Of a stretch of DNA of 64,000 nt, positions 8,807-18,900 are shown one piece after another. Origin of the DNA: Paenibacillus sp. MMS20-IR301 (GTDB lineage Bacteria; Bacillota; Bacilli; Paenibacillales; Paenibacillaceae). The DNA is taken from positions 6,647,001 to 6,711,000 of the forward strand of contig NZ_CP135275.1 in assembly GCF_032302195.1 (NCBI RefSeq), given 5' to 3'. The notes below the pieces were generated by a model, which did not search any database, was not told where the DNA came from, and worked only from the letters and a program-made list of their open reading frames with translations. Numbering within the stretch: position 1 is the stretch's first letter; the number at the start of each line of letters is the position of its first letter. A program made the position numbers and the translations under genes.

Positions 8807-9568
8807 ATGAAGGAAGATCAGCGGGGGTACATCGTAGTTGAAACTATCGGAACATTTCTGCTCTTTGTGCTCCTGGTCACTTCTATATTGAGCCTTGTGA
8901 ATATCGTTACCCTGCAGGCCCGGGTCCATTATGCGCTTACCCAGGCAGCTGAGACGCTGTCGATTGCCAGCTATCCTCTGGAAGTAACCGGCATGGCGGA
9001 GCATATTATGAAGCTTGATGAGAATGCGGATGGCCTCCGCGAGGAAGCCGATGCCTTCAAGACAGATATCAACGGCATTATTGAAGGCATGAACAGCCTC
9101 TCACCGGGAGAAGTAGAGGAATTCGGTGAGGCAGCCCTCAAACGTGCCTCCGGGTGGGTAGAGAATACCCTTGCCAATCCGCAGGAAACAATCAGAATTA
9201 TGTCTAACTTTGCCTTGAACGAAGGCAAGGGTGCATTAGTCAAAGACCTTGTCCGCCCGCTGGTTGGCCGTTATTTACGAAACGGTACGATGTCCGGGGA
9301 TGAGTATCTGAAGAGTGTTAACGTGACGGACGGTCTTCATGGTCTTACGTTCTATGATTTCAGCCTTACTGATTTTGAGCATTTAGGTAATAACGATACC
9401 CAGTGGCTGGACAAGAACGGCGATATCAAAATCGTCGTCCGCTATGACATTGATTATAAGTTTGGAGCTCTGCCGCTGCCGTTTGGCCCGAAGCTGAGCG
9501 TGACACAAAGTGTCAAGACCAAGGCCTGGCTGGGCGGAAGCGGTGAAGGCTTGGAGGAAGGACCCTGA
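8807..9568 (+). CDS. Second TadE-like pseudopilin
   Basis: A 253-residue protein whose N-terminus MKEDQRG/YIVVETIGTFLLFVLLV is a clear class III prepilin signal with Glu at mature position 5. The remaining ~215 residues form a soluble outer domain with a helical part (about 60-100). It starts 2 bases after the stop of the TadG-like gene and its own stop overlaps the ATG of the prepilin peptidase as TGATG, so the three are translationally coupled. Likely a minor pilin. Confidence 0.78.
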   Translation: MKEDQRGYIVVETIGTFLLFVLLVTSILSLVNIVTLQARVHYALTQAAETLSIASYPLEVTGMAEHIMKLDENADGLREEADAFKTDINGIIEGMNSLSPGEVEEFGEAALKRASGWVENTLANPQETIRIMSNFALNEGKGALVKDLVRPLVGRYLRNGTMSGDEYLKSVNVTDGLHGLTFYDFSLTDFEHLGNNDTQWLDKNGDIKIVVRYDIDYKFGALPLPFGPKLSVTQSVKTKAWLGGSGEGLEEGP

Positions 9569-10110
9569 TGAACATACATAAGCTTAAACCTGTTGTCCCT
9601 TACCTGGGCATACCGGTGCTGGGGTTAGCCTTGTGGCTGATCCACGGGCCCGAATACGATGCCTATACCCTGCTTGCTTACGAATTGCTTATTGGATTCG
9701 GCTACGCTGCTGCGCTGAGTGATTTGCGGTCGAAACGCATTCCTAACGAGTATATCGTGGCTATGCTTGCCGCATGGGTCATGATTATGGTTCCACAGCT
9801 GTTTGTGAACACAGAGAGCGCATTAAGTTCGCTGAAGAATGCTATTGCAGGGTTTGGCCTGGGCGGCATCCTGTTTCTGCTGGTGTACTTGATCAGCCGG
9901 AAAGGTCTGGGCGGCGGTGATGTGAAGCTTATGGCGGCATTCGGATTGTATCTGGGCTTCAGCAACGTGCTCCCGGCAATGCTCTATGGCTCTGTACTGT
10001 CTGCACTCACCGCACTTGTTCTGGTTCTGCTGAAGCGGATTGGACGCAAGGATGCTATACCGCTTGCCCCGTTTTTGTATATCGGCGTGCTGCTGGCAAT
10101 TTTTTTATAA
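9568..10110 (+). CDS. Prepilin peptidase, A24 (TadV/CpaA) family
   Basis: A 180-residue polytopic aspartic protease that cuts the leader from pilins on the cytoplasmic side of the membrane. The two catalytic Asp are recognisable: D52 in SDLRSKRIPN and D118 in GLGGGDVKLM (the GxGD motif). About six membrane segments; there is no N-terminal methyltransferase domain, so it is the short TadV/CpaA type. Its substrates are probably the proteins at 5201, 5457, 8807 and perhaps 6138. Confidence 0.92.
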   Translation: MNIHKLKPVVPYLGIPVLGLALWLIHGPEYDAYTLLAYELLIGFGYAAALSDLRSKRIPNEYIVAMLAAWVMIMVPQLFVNTESALSSLKNAIAGFGLGGILFLLVYLISRKGLGGGDVKLMAAFGLYLGFSNVLPAMLYGSVLSALTALVLVLLKRIGRKDAIPLAPFLYIGVLLAIFL

Positions 10111-10114
10111 ATAT

Positions 10115-10208
10115 ATTTATATGTTTCGGGGTCCCTGCAAAGTACCTGAGTCATCCTCGAAGCCAAAGCCCTACTCTGTGGGGTATCTTGTGTAGGAGGT
10201 AAGCCCTT
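10115..10208 (+). promoter_or_regulatory. Structured intergenic element A, related to the one at 59254
   Basis: The gap between the peptidase and the WG-repeat gene holds two blocks (10115-10138 and 10177-10199) that match 59254-59277 and 59287-59307 closely. In both places CYCTGC can pair with GYGGGG (here CCCTGC 10133-10138 with GTGGGG 10178-10183), and the second block runs into the AGGAGG ribosome site. This suggests a regulatory leader. I could not match it to a known riboswitch. Confidence 0.35.
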
Positions 10209-11531
10209 GTGAAAAAAGCTAACCGTATGCTGCTCGGACTCGGCTTTGTTATATTGCTGCTCATTTCTTGGGCTGCTGCGTTAGGTTCAGAATCCGATGC
10301 TGATAAACAGTCCGTACTTATCCGTCAAGCGGAAGAGCATATCACCGACAAAGAGTACATCGTTGCGGTCCCGCTTCTGGAGGAAGCAGCCGGCTACAAT
10401 GCGTCACATACACTGCAAGCCGAGAATCTCCTTAAGGAGGTTTACCTCCAGTTATTCAAGCTGAGCAAGCAGTATGTGTACAGCAGTAATTACTCCAAGG
10501 TACTGGAGAAGCAAATGGGCCGCAGCAGCGCCACACCCGAGGTGTTCAAAGAAGCTGCGGAATATGAGCTCGGCGACAATAATCTGCCTGCTGCGCTGGC
10601 CGTGCTCAAGCAGGGAGTACTCAAAACCGGGAGTGAAGAGCTTACCGCACTCTACGAAGAGAACCGCTATGCAGTGGAGCTGGGCCGTTCCGTGTATGAG
10701 GAGGTCACTGCCACAAGTAACGGGAAGATTCAGGTCAGACGTGAAGGTCTCTGGGGCCTAGCGAACGCTGCCGGTAATCTGGTTATTCCCTGTGAGTATG
10801 ACAAGATCAGCACATTCAGTACAGACCGCGCTTTTGTTAAGAAGGACGGAGAGGTGTACGGCATTGACAACAACAACAACCGTCTGATTCTGCTCCATGA
10901 GGAAATTGCTGATTTTGGTAATTTCGGGAATGAGCGTATCCCTCTGCGAATCGGAGAGGAATGGAGGCGGGCAAACGGAGAGTTCACGATCGGAAGCACG
11001 GCTTTTGAAGCCATCGGGATGTACTCCAACGGTTATGCCGCTGCCAAGGTGAACGGGAAATGGGGGGTTGTAGACACGGGTTCTGAATGGCTGGTGCCGG
11101 CGGAATATGATGAGATTATCACTGATGAGCTGGGCCGGAGCTATTTCCAGAACGCAGTGTTCGCGAGTAAATCCGGCGCAGTATATCTGATTGTTGACGG
11201 AAAGCCGCTGGCGGAAGCTTATGAGGATGCCCGGCCCTTTTCAGAGAATGGATATGCTGCAGTCAAGAAGAACGGGCAATGGCAGTTCATTGATACGGAA
11301 GGCAAGGTACAGTTCGGCCAGACGTTCGATGATGCATACTCGTTCAGCCAGCATCTGGCCGCTGTCAAGGTAGGAGAGCAATGGGGGTATATCAGCCTGT
11401 CAGGCAAGGTTGTCATTGAGCCGCAGTATCTGGGAGCGAAGAGCTTCGCAGATGGAAGTGCCCCGGTTAAGACGGAGAGCGGCTGGCAGTTTATCACTCT
11501 GCTTGAATATGAGGAAGAGGTGAGCCTGTGA
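10209..11531 (+). CDS. WG-repeat protein with N-terminal membrane anchor
   Basis: A 440-residue protein. Residues 8-27 (LLGLGFVILLLISWAAALG) form a signal anchor. Residues ~35-160 resemble TPR-like helices. From ~170 on there are repeated WG-type units, for example GLWGLANAAGNLVIPCEYD, GKWGVVDTGSEWLVPAEYD, GQWQFIDTEGKVQFGQTFD and EQWGYISLSGKVVIEPQYL, a fold likely to bind protein or peptide outside the membrane. The start is GTG at 10209 after AGGAGG. Its stop overlaps the next start as GTGA. Role in the pilus locus unknown; a surface sensor or scaffold is an inference. Confidence 0.8.
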   Translation: MKKANRMLLGLGFVILLLISWAAALGSESDADKQSVLIRQAEEHITDKEYIVAVPLLEEAAGYNASHTLQAENLLKEVYLQLFKLSKQYVYSSNYSKVLEKQMGRSSATPEVFKEAAEYELGDNNLPAALAVLKQGVLKTGSEELTALYEENRYAVELGRSVYEEVTATSNGKIQVRREGLWGLANAAGNLVIPCEYDKISTFSTDRAFVKKDGEVYGIDNNNNRLILLHEEIADFGNFGNERIPLRIGEEWRRANGEFTIGSTAFEAIGMYSNGYAAAKVNGKWGVVDTGSEWLVPAEYDEIITDELGRSYFQNAVFASKSGAVYLIVDGKPLAEAYEDARPFSENGYAAVKKNGQWQFIDTEGKVQFGQTFDDAYSFSQHLAAVKVGEQWGYISLSGKVVIEPQYLGAKSFADGSAPVKTESGWQFITLLEYEEEVSL

Positions 11532-12901
11532 TATACGATATTCAGAGCAAAAATGATCTAACAGGGTCAATGCTTACGGTTAGAATACCTGAGCAGGAGC
11601 TGGATCACAAAGCGTTATACACAATTCAGCATGCTGCTCCGGAGTTCATTGTGCCCTTTCGGACCCGCAGTATAGACGGGGAGATTGAACTAACCTATCA
11701 GTTGGGCACACGGAGCCGGCTTCAATATTTTTATGGCACCCGCAGCCCGAGGGAGTATGTGGAGCTATGGTCAACTATTCTTACGCCGCTGCTGGATTGT
11801 GACGATTGGTTCATGAATCCGTTCTCCTTTGTACTGCAGACAGAATATTTATATTACGACAAAATCAGCGAAGTGGTCAGCTTCGTATATATCCCTTCTG
11901 TCCGTCCGGCTGCCGATTATGAGGGGTTAAGAACTATGGCGGGAGAGCTGGCAAAGAACTTTCCGGTGACAGATACCCTGCTGGAGAATCAGGTGCTGAG
12001 AGCGCTTATGCAAAGCTTTAATCCGAAACAATTCTTGCAGATGTTAAAAGACTCCTTGCGGCCCGATACGCCTGCTGCACATGTATCAAGTATTCCTGTT
12101 GCCAAACCGATTGCTGCTGAGCAGGTGCAGGTGCCCCGGCAGGAGGCTGTTGTCCGGCAGCCTGAAAGAATGCCGGAGAATGAACCCTGGAAGAAGCCGT
12201 CCAGCCCTTCCGGGCTGTCCGGTGAGCATGGTGATATTCATATCAATCTTGACGGTAACGCCTTTGGCGGTGCAGAGGCTGCGAAGCCGGATAAATGGAA
12301 GCTTTCCTTATTCAATAAAAAAAATGAACCTGAAAAAGCAAAGCCTGAGAAACCCGGAAAACCGGAAAAGCCGAAGAGCCGTTTGTTTGCCGGGAAAAAG
12401 AAGGATGAAGCTAAGGAAGTCATTGTCGGAGCCGCTGCCCGGCAAAATATTGCTTCGCAGCATATCCCTCTCCAGTCTGAGCCGGCAGTTGTTCAAAGCT
12501 ATGGCGGCGGGCCTTACAGCCAGCAGATGGATAATGATGTGACTGAGCTTGAAGAGGATTCGCCGCACAGAGTGCAGCTCCGTTCCATCGGCAACCGTGA
12601 GCTTCCTGAAAGTATAGCGGTTTCCGTCTCCATCGGGCAGGTTTTTACAATAGGGCGCTTCGATGCCTCGGTCGGACGCCAGCAATCCAGCTTTGAATTT
12701 GCCAAAACGCTTAAAGCGATCAGCCGCCGGCATACCGCAATTGAGCGTGCGGCGGACGGATACAGAATTATCGATTTAACCTCCAGTGCCGGAACCTTCG
12801 TTAACAGCCAAAAGCTGGTTCCGGGCAGTCCCCTTAAGCTGAACCGCGGTGATCGTGTATCCTTCGGTAACGCCGGGGCGGATTACATCTGGGAGGAATG
12901 A
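11528..12901 (+). CDS. FHA-domain protein (DUF6382-like N-terminus)
   Basis: A 457-residue cytoplasmic protein. The first ~185 residues resemble the uncharacterised DUF6382 domain found with FHA domains in Firmicutes. A Pro/Lys-rich linker with KPEKPGKPEKP repeats spans about 255-300. Residues ~360-457 are a forkhead-associated domain, with FTIGRFD, ISRRHTAI and TFVNSQKL giving the Arg, Ser-Arg-His and Asn that bind phosphothreonine. It is likely the reader of phosphate marks set by the kinase 160 bases downstream and removed by the phosphatase at the locus start. GTG start overlaps the previous stop. Confidence 0.85.
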   Translation: MIYDIQSKNDLTGSMLTVRIPEQELDHKALYTIQHAAPEFIVPFRTRSIDGEIELTYQLGTRSRLQYFYGTRSPREYVELWSTILTPLLDCDDWFMNPFSFVLQTEYLYYDKISEVVSFVYIPSVRPAADYEGLRTMAGELAKNFPVTDTLLENQVLRALMQSFNPKQFLQMLKDSLRPDTPAAHVSSIPVAKPIAAEQVQVPRQEAVVRQPERMPENEPWKKPSSPSGLSGEHGDIHINLDGNAFGGAEAAKPDKWKLSLFNKKNEPEKAKPEKPGKPEKPKSRLFAGKKKDEAKEVIVGAAARQNIASQHIPLQSEPAVVQSYGGGPYSQQMDNDVTELEEDSPHRVQLRSIGNRELPESIAVSVSIGQVFTIGRFDASVGRQQSSFEFAKTLKAISRRHTAIERAADGYRIIDLTSSAGTFVNSQKLVPGSPLKLNRGDRVSFGNAGADYIWEE

Positions 12902-12905
12902 GGGG

Positions 12906-13052
12906 ATGAGCGGGATGCTTTTCTACGGCGGACTTACCGTTCTGGGGATAGCTTCAGTTGCGGGCGTGATCATGGCGGTAATTCTGCGCTCTGCCCGCCG
13001 TAAGCTGAGAACCCGGCTTGATGCTGAATATGGCGTGAAGCGGCATGGATAA
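12906..13052 (+). CDS. Small single-span membrane protein
   Basis: A 48-residue peptide starting at ATG 12906 (GAGGGG before it), 4 bases after the FHA gene and 11 before the kinase. It has a hydrophobic span (MLFYGGLTVLGIASVAGVIMAVIL) followed by a strongly basic tail (RSARRKLRTRLDAEYGVKRHG). I do not recognise a family. Tight spacing and a ribosome site indicate a real gene; it may bind the membrane kinase or FHA protein, but nothing in its sequence proves that. Confidence 0.62.
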   Translation: MSGMLFYGGLTVLGIASVAGVIMAVILRSARRKLRTRLDAEYGVKRHG

Positions 13053-13063
13053 CAGGAGGGCTT

Positions 13064-15913
13064 ATGCTTCAGATTATAGCGGACACGTATGAAATAGAGC
13101 ATGAGATTGGCTCGGGCGGCGGCGGTATTGTCTATCTGGCGAGACATATCCGGCTGGACAAAAGTGTGGTGCTTAAGGGAGACAAGCGCTCCCTTACAGC
13201 TAAGTCAGAAACCCTGCGCCGCGAAGTGGATGCGCTCAAAAGTCTGAGCCATACCTACATTCCGCAGGTCTATGACTATGTTGAACATGACGGTATTGTC
13301 TACACTGTAATGGATTTCATTGCCGGCGAGAGCTGGGACAAGCCGCTTAAGCGGGGAGAACGGTTCCCGCAGGCACAGGTGATTGAATGGGCCTGCCAGC
13401 TGCTGGAGGCGCTGAAGTATCTGCACGGCAGGCCCCCGCACGGTATTTTGCACGCGGATATCAAGCCGGCGAATGTAATGCTTACACCGGAAGGCACGAT
13501 CAGGCTGATCGATTACAACATCGCGCTGGCACTCGGAGAGGAAGGCGCTGTAGGAGTAGGCCGAAGCTTCGGCTATGCTTCTCCGGAGCATTACGGGGCG
13601 GATTATTCCACCGGCGGCAAGGCACAAAGTGTAACTACTGACTACGTAACGACACAGCTAGTCCCGCAGACTGACGTGAAGACAAGGCTCGAACCGGACC
13701 CGGGCGAGCCTTCCAGTGATACCTCAGGCAAAAAAGTAATTATGCTGGATGTCCGTTCGGATATCTACAGCCTGGGGGCAACGTTGTATCATATCCTGAC
13801 CGGGCAGCGCCCGGCCAGGGAGGCTTCGGAGGTTGTACCGATATCGGGCACGGAATACAGCCCGGCCGTAATTGCCATTATTGCCAAAGCGATGAATCCG
13901 AACCCGGATTTACGTTACCAGTCGGCCGGGGAGATGCTGTACGACCTCGAGCATCTGCATGACAATGATCCGCGGACGAAGCGGTTTAAGCGGACCCGGC
14001 TGATCGGCTTCATGGCTGCCGCTGCCTTGTTTCTTGCCGGAGGCGTGTCAGCGTTTATCGGCCTGAAGCAGATGGAGCAGACGCAGGCTGCATATGCGCT
14101 GGCACAATACTCCGCTGAAGCATTGGCTGCAGGCGACCATGCGAAGGCAGTGTCCCTTGCCCTGCAGGCTCTGCCCGAGCCGAGGAGTATGCTTGCACCG
14201 CCATATACGGTTCAAGCCCAAAAGGCGCTTGCTGATGCGCTTGGCGTATACGAGCTGTCGGACGGCTTCAAGGCATACCGGACAGTGAATGTGAGCTCTG
14301 AGGTAATGAAGACTGCAATCTCTCCGGACGGTACGACCCTGGCAGCGGTCTGCGCCTGGGAGCTTACATTGATAGACACGGAGAGTGGTGAGGTACTTGC
14401 AACTCTTCCGGTGCTGGAGTCCGCGCTGGCTGATGTTGAATTCGTGAATAACGGACTCGTGGCTTACGCCGGGAAAGAGGGGATTGGCCTCTACGATCTG
14501 GCAGAGAGACGGCAGGTCTGGACGGGCAGACTGGCAACAGAAATTGCTGTCTCCGCTGATGGAAGCTCTATTGCAGCAACTTACCGTGATGAGAATATGG
14601 CTGAGGTCTATAAGCTTGACGGTACGGTCAAGGTATCGGTCCCGTTTGGGAACAAACGCCAGCATGCCCCCGTCAATGATGCTTTTGCCAATGCAAATGA
14701 TAATTTGTTTAAGCTGAATTCAGATGGCAGCAAGCTTGCAGTCAGCTTCTCGGACGGCGGACTTACTATATTCGATCTTGCCGACAGCCAGAATAGCCTG
14801 GAGCTCTATGAGACCTCCGAATATACCCACTTTGAAGGCAATTTCAATCATCAATATTTCGCCTTCTCCGCAAGCAGTGCGGACAGTTCGGCATTTAATG
14901 TAATCGATGTAGAGGAGCAGGTGCAGACCGGAGGATTTGAATCCGAACGGCGCTTTGGGGTGGCAGCTGATGAGAGCGGAATCTATGTCTCAAGTGATAA
15001 TCTGATTGTCAGTATTGATCCCGTTACAGGGGAGCAGCAGGAAATCGCCTATGCCGATGCGGATATTGGGGCTTTCTCAGCGGATGCTGAATTTACGCTG
15101 GTTTTGACTACTGATAATACATACTCCATTTACGGTCAGGATGCCAAGCTGATAGACAAGTACGATGCTGACCTTACACATTACGATTTTGTTGAGCTGG
15201 CGGGGCCGTTCGCAGTAATTGGCAGCAGGGATACACCAACGCTGAGAATATTGAAGCTTGAGAATCACTCTGATGCTGAAGTATTCCGGTATGAAGATCC
15301 CGAATACGCGCATGATGAGGCCAGAATCAGTGCAGATGGCTCGAAGCTGATGCTGTTCTCCTACAATAATTTCCGGATCTATGACGGTCAAGGCGGACTG
15401 GTGCGTGAGGTTGAGATTCCTGACGCCGATCATGTCTATGACCAGCAATACCGCAGGGATGAAAAAGGGTCGCGCCTTGAAGTGATTTATAACGACGGTC
15501 TGACCAGAGCGTATTCCGGAGATAACGGCGAGGTGCTTTCTGAGGTTCAGGGGGATAAGCCCGACCTTAGCCTGCTGGAGCAATTCTATACGGATAAGCT
15601 GAGAATAGAATCGCCCCTGCATGGTACGCCTATTGCGTATGACCGTGAATCCGGCAAAGTAGTCCGCGAGCTGGAGAAAAATGCATATCTGACTTACGTT
15701 ACACAGGTCGGTGCGAATGTGATCACAGAATACATCTCGGCCAGCGGAGAGCGTTACGGGTTATTGCTGGATGAGAACTGTGACACGCTGGCTGTACTGC
15801 CCAATCTTTCTGACATTACCGGCAATGAGCTGATCTTCGATTACCACTCGGGGAGCCTGCGGAAAACCCGCATTTATTCCATAGAAGATTTATTAGCATT
15901 ATCCAAATTATAA
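13064..15913 (+). CDS. Membrane Ser/Thr protein kinase with beta-propeller-like outer domain
   Basis: A 949-residue Hanks-type kinase. The N-terminal domain (about 6-300) shows the glycine loop IGSGGGGIVYLA, the Lys in VVLKG, HADIKPANVML with catalytic Asp near 131, IDYN replacing DFG near 149, and SPEHYG for APE. Between SPEHYG and DVRSDIYSLG there is an unusual Thr-rich insertion of about 40 residues. One membrane span (IGFMAAAALFLAGGVSAFIGL, near 310-330) is followed by ~600 residues of repeated beta strands with Asp/Gly turns, resembling a WD40/quinoprotein-type propeller outside the cell. It is not of the PASTA type. It probably senses an envelope signal and marks targets read by the FHA protein. 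Confidence 0.87.
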   Translation: MLQIIADTYEIEHEIGSGGGGIVYLARHIRLDKSVVLKGDKRSLTAKSETLRREVDALKSLSHTYIPQVYDYVEHDGIVYTVMDFIAGESWDKPLKRGERFPQAQVIEWACQLLEALKYLHGRPPHGILHADIKPANVMLTPEGTIRLIDYNIALALGEEGAVGVGRSFGYASPEHYGADYSTGGKAQSVTTDYVTTQLVPQTDVKTRLEPDPGEPSSDTSGKKVIMLDVRSDIYSLGATLYHILTGQRPAREASEVVPISGTEYSPAVIAIIAKAMNPNPDLRYQSAGEMLYDLEHLHDNDPRTKRFKRTRLIGFMAAAALFLAGGVSAFIGLKQMEQTQAAYALAQYSAEALAAGDHAKAVSLALQALPEPRSMLAPPYTVQAQKALADALGVYELSDGFKAYRTVNVSSEVMKTAISPDGTTLAAVCAWELTLIDTESGEVLATLPVLESALADVEFVNNGLVAYAGKEGIGLYDLAERRQVWTGRLATEIAVSADGSSIAATYRDENMAEVYKLDGTVKVSVPFGNKRQHAPVNDAFANANDNLFKLNSDGSKLAVSFSDGGLTIFDLADSQNSLELYETSEYTHFEGNFNHQYFAFSASSADSSAFNVIDVEEQVQTGGFESERRFGVAADESGIYVSSDNLIVSIDPVTGEQQEIAYADADIGAFSADAEFTLVLTTDNTYSIYGQDAKLIDKYDADLTHYDFVELAGPFAVIGSRDTPTLRILKLENHSDAEVFRYEDPEYAHDEARISADGSKLMLFSYNNFRIYDGQGGLVREVEIPDADHVYDQQYRRDEKGSRLEVIYNDGLTRAYSGDNGEVLSEVQGDKPDLSLLEQFYTDKLRIESPLHGTPIAYDRESGKVVRELEKNAYLTYVTQVGANVITEYISASGERYGLLLDENCDTLAVLPNLSDITGNELIFDYHSGSLRKTRIYSIEDLLALSKL

Positions 15914-15925
15914 AGGAGGATAACA

Positions 15926-18900
15926 ATGGCAAAGAAAAGTCTGTCCATGCTTCTTGCAGTAATCATGCTGTTCACGATGCTGCCGGCGGCAGTATTCGGA
16001 GCCGGGGATACAGATGCGGTTACTGATACAGTAATCTATAACCTCGGAAAACAGGAAGTTTCTGTTGGTCCTGAAGTAGAAGCTGCTTTAACAGATGAGC
16101 TGTTCGCGCAGGATGGCAGCTACACGATTCAACTGGAGGATAATGCGTTCTTCCCGTATGAGGTGCAGTTCAAATATAACGGGGAAACCACTACAGAATG
16201 GTTTGATACACCGGAAAGCTCTGTTGTTATCGGCGGTCACACCTTTTATGTAGCTACCGAGCAGAACGATCCGAACCGGCTCTCGCAGATCGGCGTGAAG
16301 ATCGGTAATACTTATGTCGCTGCCAAGCCTGAACCGAAGAATTTCCGGCCGGGAGGCGGATTTACTGCGTTCTCCATGCTGCCGCTGGAAGAATCCCGGG
16401 TCAGCCTCGACTTATCCGCATACAGCCGTCTGGATCTGAAGGCTGTAGAAGTTTCAGCATTGCTAAGCGGTTTAAAAGCGGGCAATTCACATCCGGAAAT
16501 TGATAGTAATGATAAGGTTGTATGGGCTCGTTTATCAAATGATGACTACAAGATCGTCAGCCAAAGCGATAAGATCGATCTGTCTATGTACCAGAATACC
16601 TATGGCTCGTTTTCTCTCGAACTGATTGTCGGCTCAGCCCTGCAGCTGGATCCTGACAACATTAGATACATCGTTAACGTAACTGCATCAACGAATAATA
16701 AATTTGCAGAGCTTGGAATTTATACGGATTCTGATAGTACACGGACAAAGCTTGGTAAAGCTCCGTATGAGTACTATAGTGTTAGTACTGCATATGATTA
16801 TTATGACGTCCGGTTGCCGAAAACTTTTAAAAGCAATTTTGATTTTTATATCGGTCTGAAACTGCCCGAAAGCATTGGTACATATGATGTCTTTGTTTAC
16901 GACGGAGAGTATGATACGGCTGCCCTTGCTGAGGCAGCAGCAGTGCAAGATCCGAGTAAGAACATTACGGCTACTATTCTGGCGGATAGCTATGATGCGG
17001 TTGGCTCAGGTTATCACATCACCTCGACTTATGATTCTTCTTATCAGAGATTGACTTTTGTGGTTAAACAAGGAAATGATGCTGTATTCACTCAAAAGAT
17101 GCTATTGTCCATTAATGTCACTAGCAATGGCCCCGAATATTACTATGGACTATATGCAGAACAAGATGGAAATTGGAATAAAGCAAACGGAGGGTATAGT
17201 TATTCATCCCGAAGCGGACTGGAAACCGTAACGTATGAGATGAATGCGGGAGCTGAGGTTAACGATAACTACCACCTGATACTTGTATACGAGCACAATA
17301 GCAGCAGCAGTTTAAGTAATGCTGCCACTTATGTTACCAAAGCAGTCGTAGGCCACTTCGATTCTCTTGAGTCTGCAACTGCTGAAGCGGACATTAAATC
17401 CCAGTTGTTCCCTAGCAGTTCAGGCAAGGGTAATGGTTACTTGGCGAATTACAGTGGAGATGGACAAAAATTCACGATTTTTGCTGAAGGTGAAGTATTC
17501 AAAATTATCGTCAAGACTATCAAAGGCGATAATCCTGCTACACCGGATAGTGTAATTCCAAATCCAGGCTCTATGGATACAAACTTTTATATCCAAGGTG
17601 CCAGAGACAGCGCTGGTATTAATTTATCCTCAAAAGTTTATGCAGTGCCATATGATGCAGATACTTATTATGATCTAGGCTTCCAGACCTTGCTTATTAA
17701 TGATAGCGATGTAGATCTTTCTAACGTGAAGCCGACATTCTGGGTAAATACCTATGCGAAAACGAAAGCCTACATCGAGACAGAGCAAACCTCAGGCGAA
17801 TCTGTAGTAAACGCCGATCCGGATAAGGGCGGTAAAAGCCCGGTGAACTATGTTGCCAAAGCGGAGAACGGCAAAAACGTTAAAGAATATTGGGTCACGT
17901 TCGCCAAAAAGCAGGCCGGCGGCTCCAAGCTCTTCGTGAACGGAATCAACGGACCTGATGGTGCGAAACGTGAGATCTTCCTCGACTCCATCTATGATTA
18001 CCGTCATGATATCTTTATTGCTAACATTGGCGATGCGGAACTGACCGGATTAACAGCGAAGCTTAGTGATGATGCCGCGCATGTTAAGCTTGATGAATAC
18101 TGGACGGTAGGCGGGGCCGGCAATGATAAGCTTGCCGCATTCAACGGAGTTGCTAGAGAAACCTCTTATGGTGAAATTGCTAATGTTGCCAAAATCCGTA
18201 TCGTTCCAGATGGCACCGGCGATATTTCCGGCAAACTGACCATTTCAGCTGTTGGCCAAGAGGATGTTGTCATTACGCTGACCGGGGTTGCCGGCGATCC
18301 GAAGATCACTACTGACAGTGTACCTAAGGCGGTTAAGTATGTACCTTATTCCGTAATGATGCATACCAGCAACAAATATGACTGGAACACAGTGAAATGG
18401 CAGCTTGCCGGCGGCACTCTGCCGAAGGGCATGACTCTTTACGAGAATGGAGAGCTCTACGGGGTTCCGCAGGAGACGGGTACATTCACGTTCTGGGCCC
18501 GGGCGGAATTTAACCCGCGGTTCCCGAGCGATATGAAACAATTCACACTGAACGTAGCGGACAATACTGCTGAGGATGTATTTAATGCCAGTGATTATGT
18601 AACCGACTGGCCGAATCAGCTAACGACCATTAACAGCTACGCTGATAAAGTCTTCAAAATCGAGCATGCTTTCAGTGAGTTCACCGACAAGTTCTTCCTC
18701 GATGGTAAAGAACTGATCAAAGATACAGATTATCTGGCTGAAGAAGGAAGTACGAAGATCACCATCCGTGCCCAAACCTTCCAGAACAGCGGCAGCGGCA
18801 CTCACACTATTGCTGCCGAGTTCCGTAATGACCAAGGTAAAGGTACAGATATGAAGAAAGCTGCCCGGAACTATACGCTTGACCTGAACACCCCGAGCAG

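Noticed and set aside
10115..10199. c-di-GMP (GEMM-I) riboswitch
   Set aside because: Some GCAAAG and GCCAAAGCC pieces recall it, but the conserved order of GEMM motifs and the receptor loop are missing.
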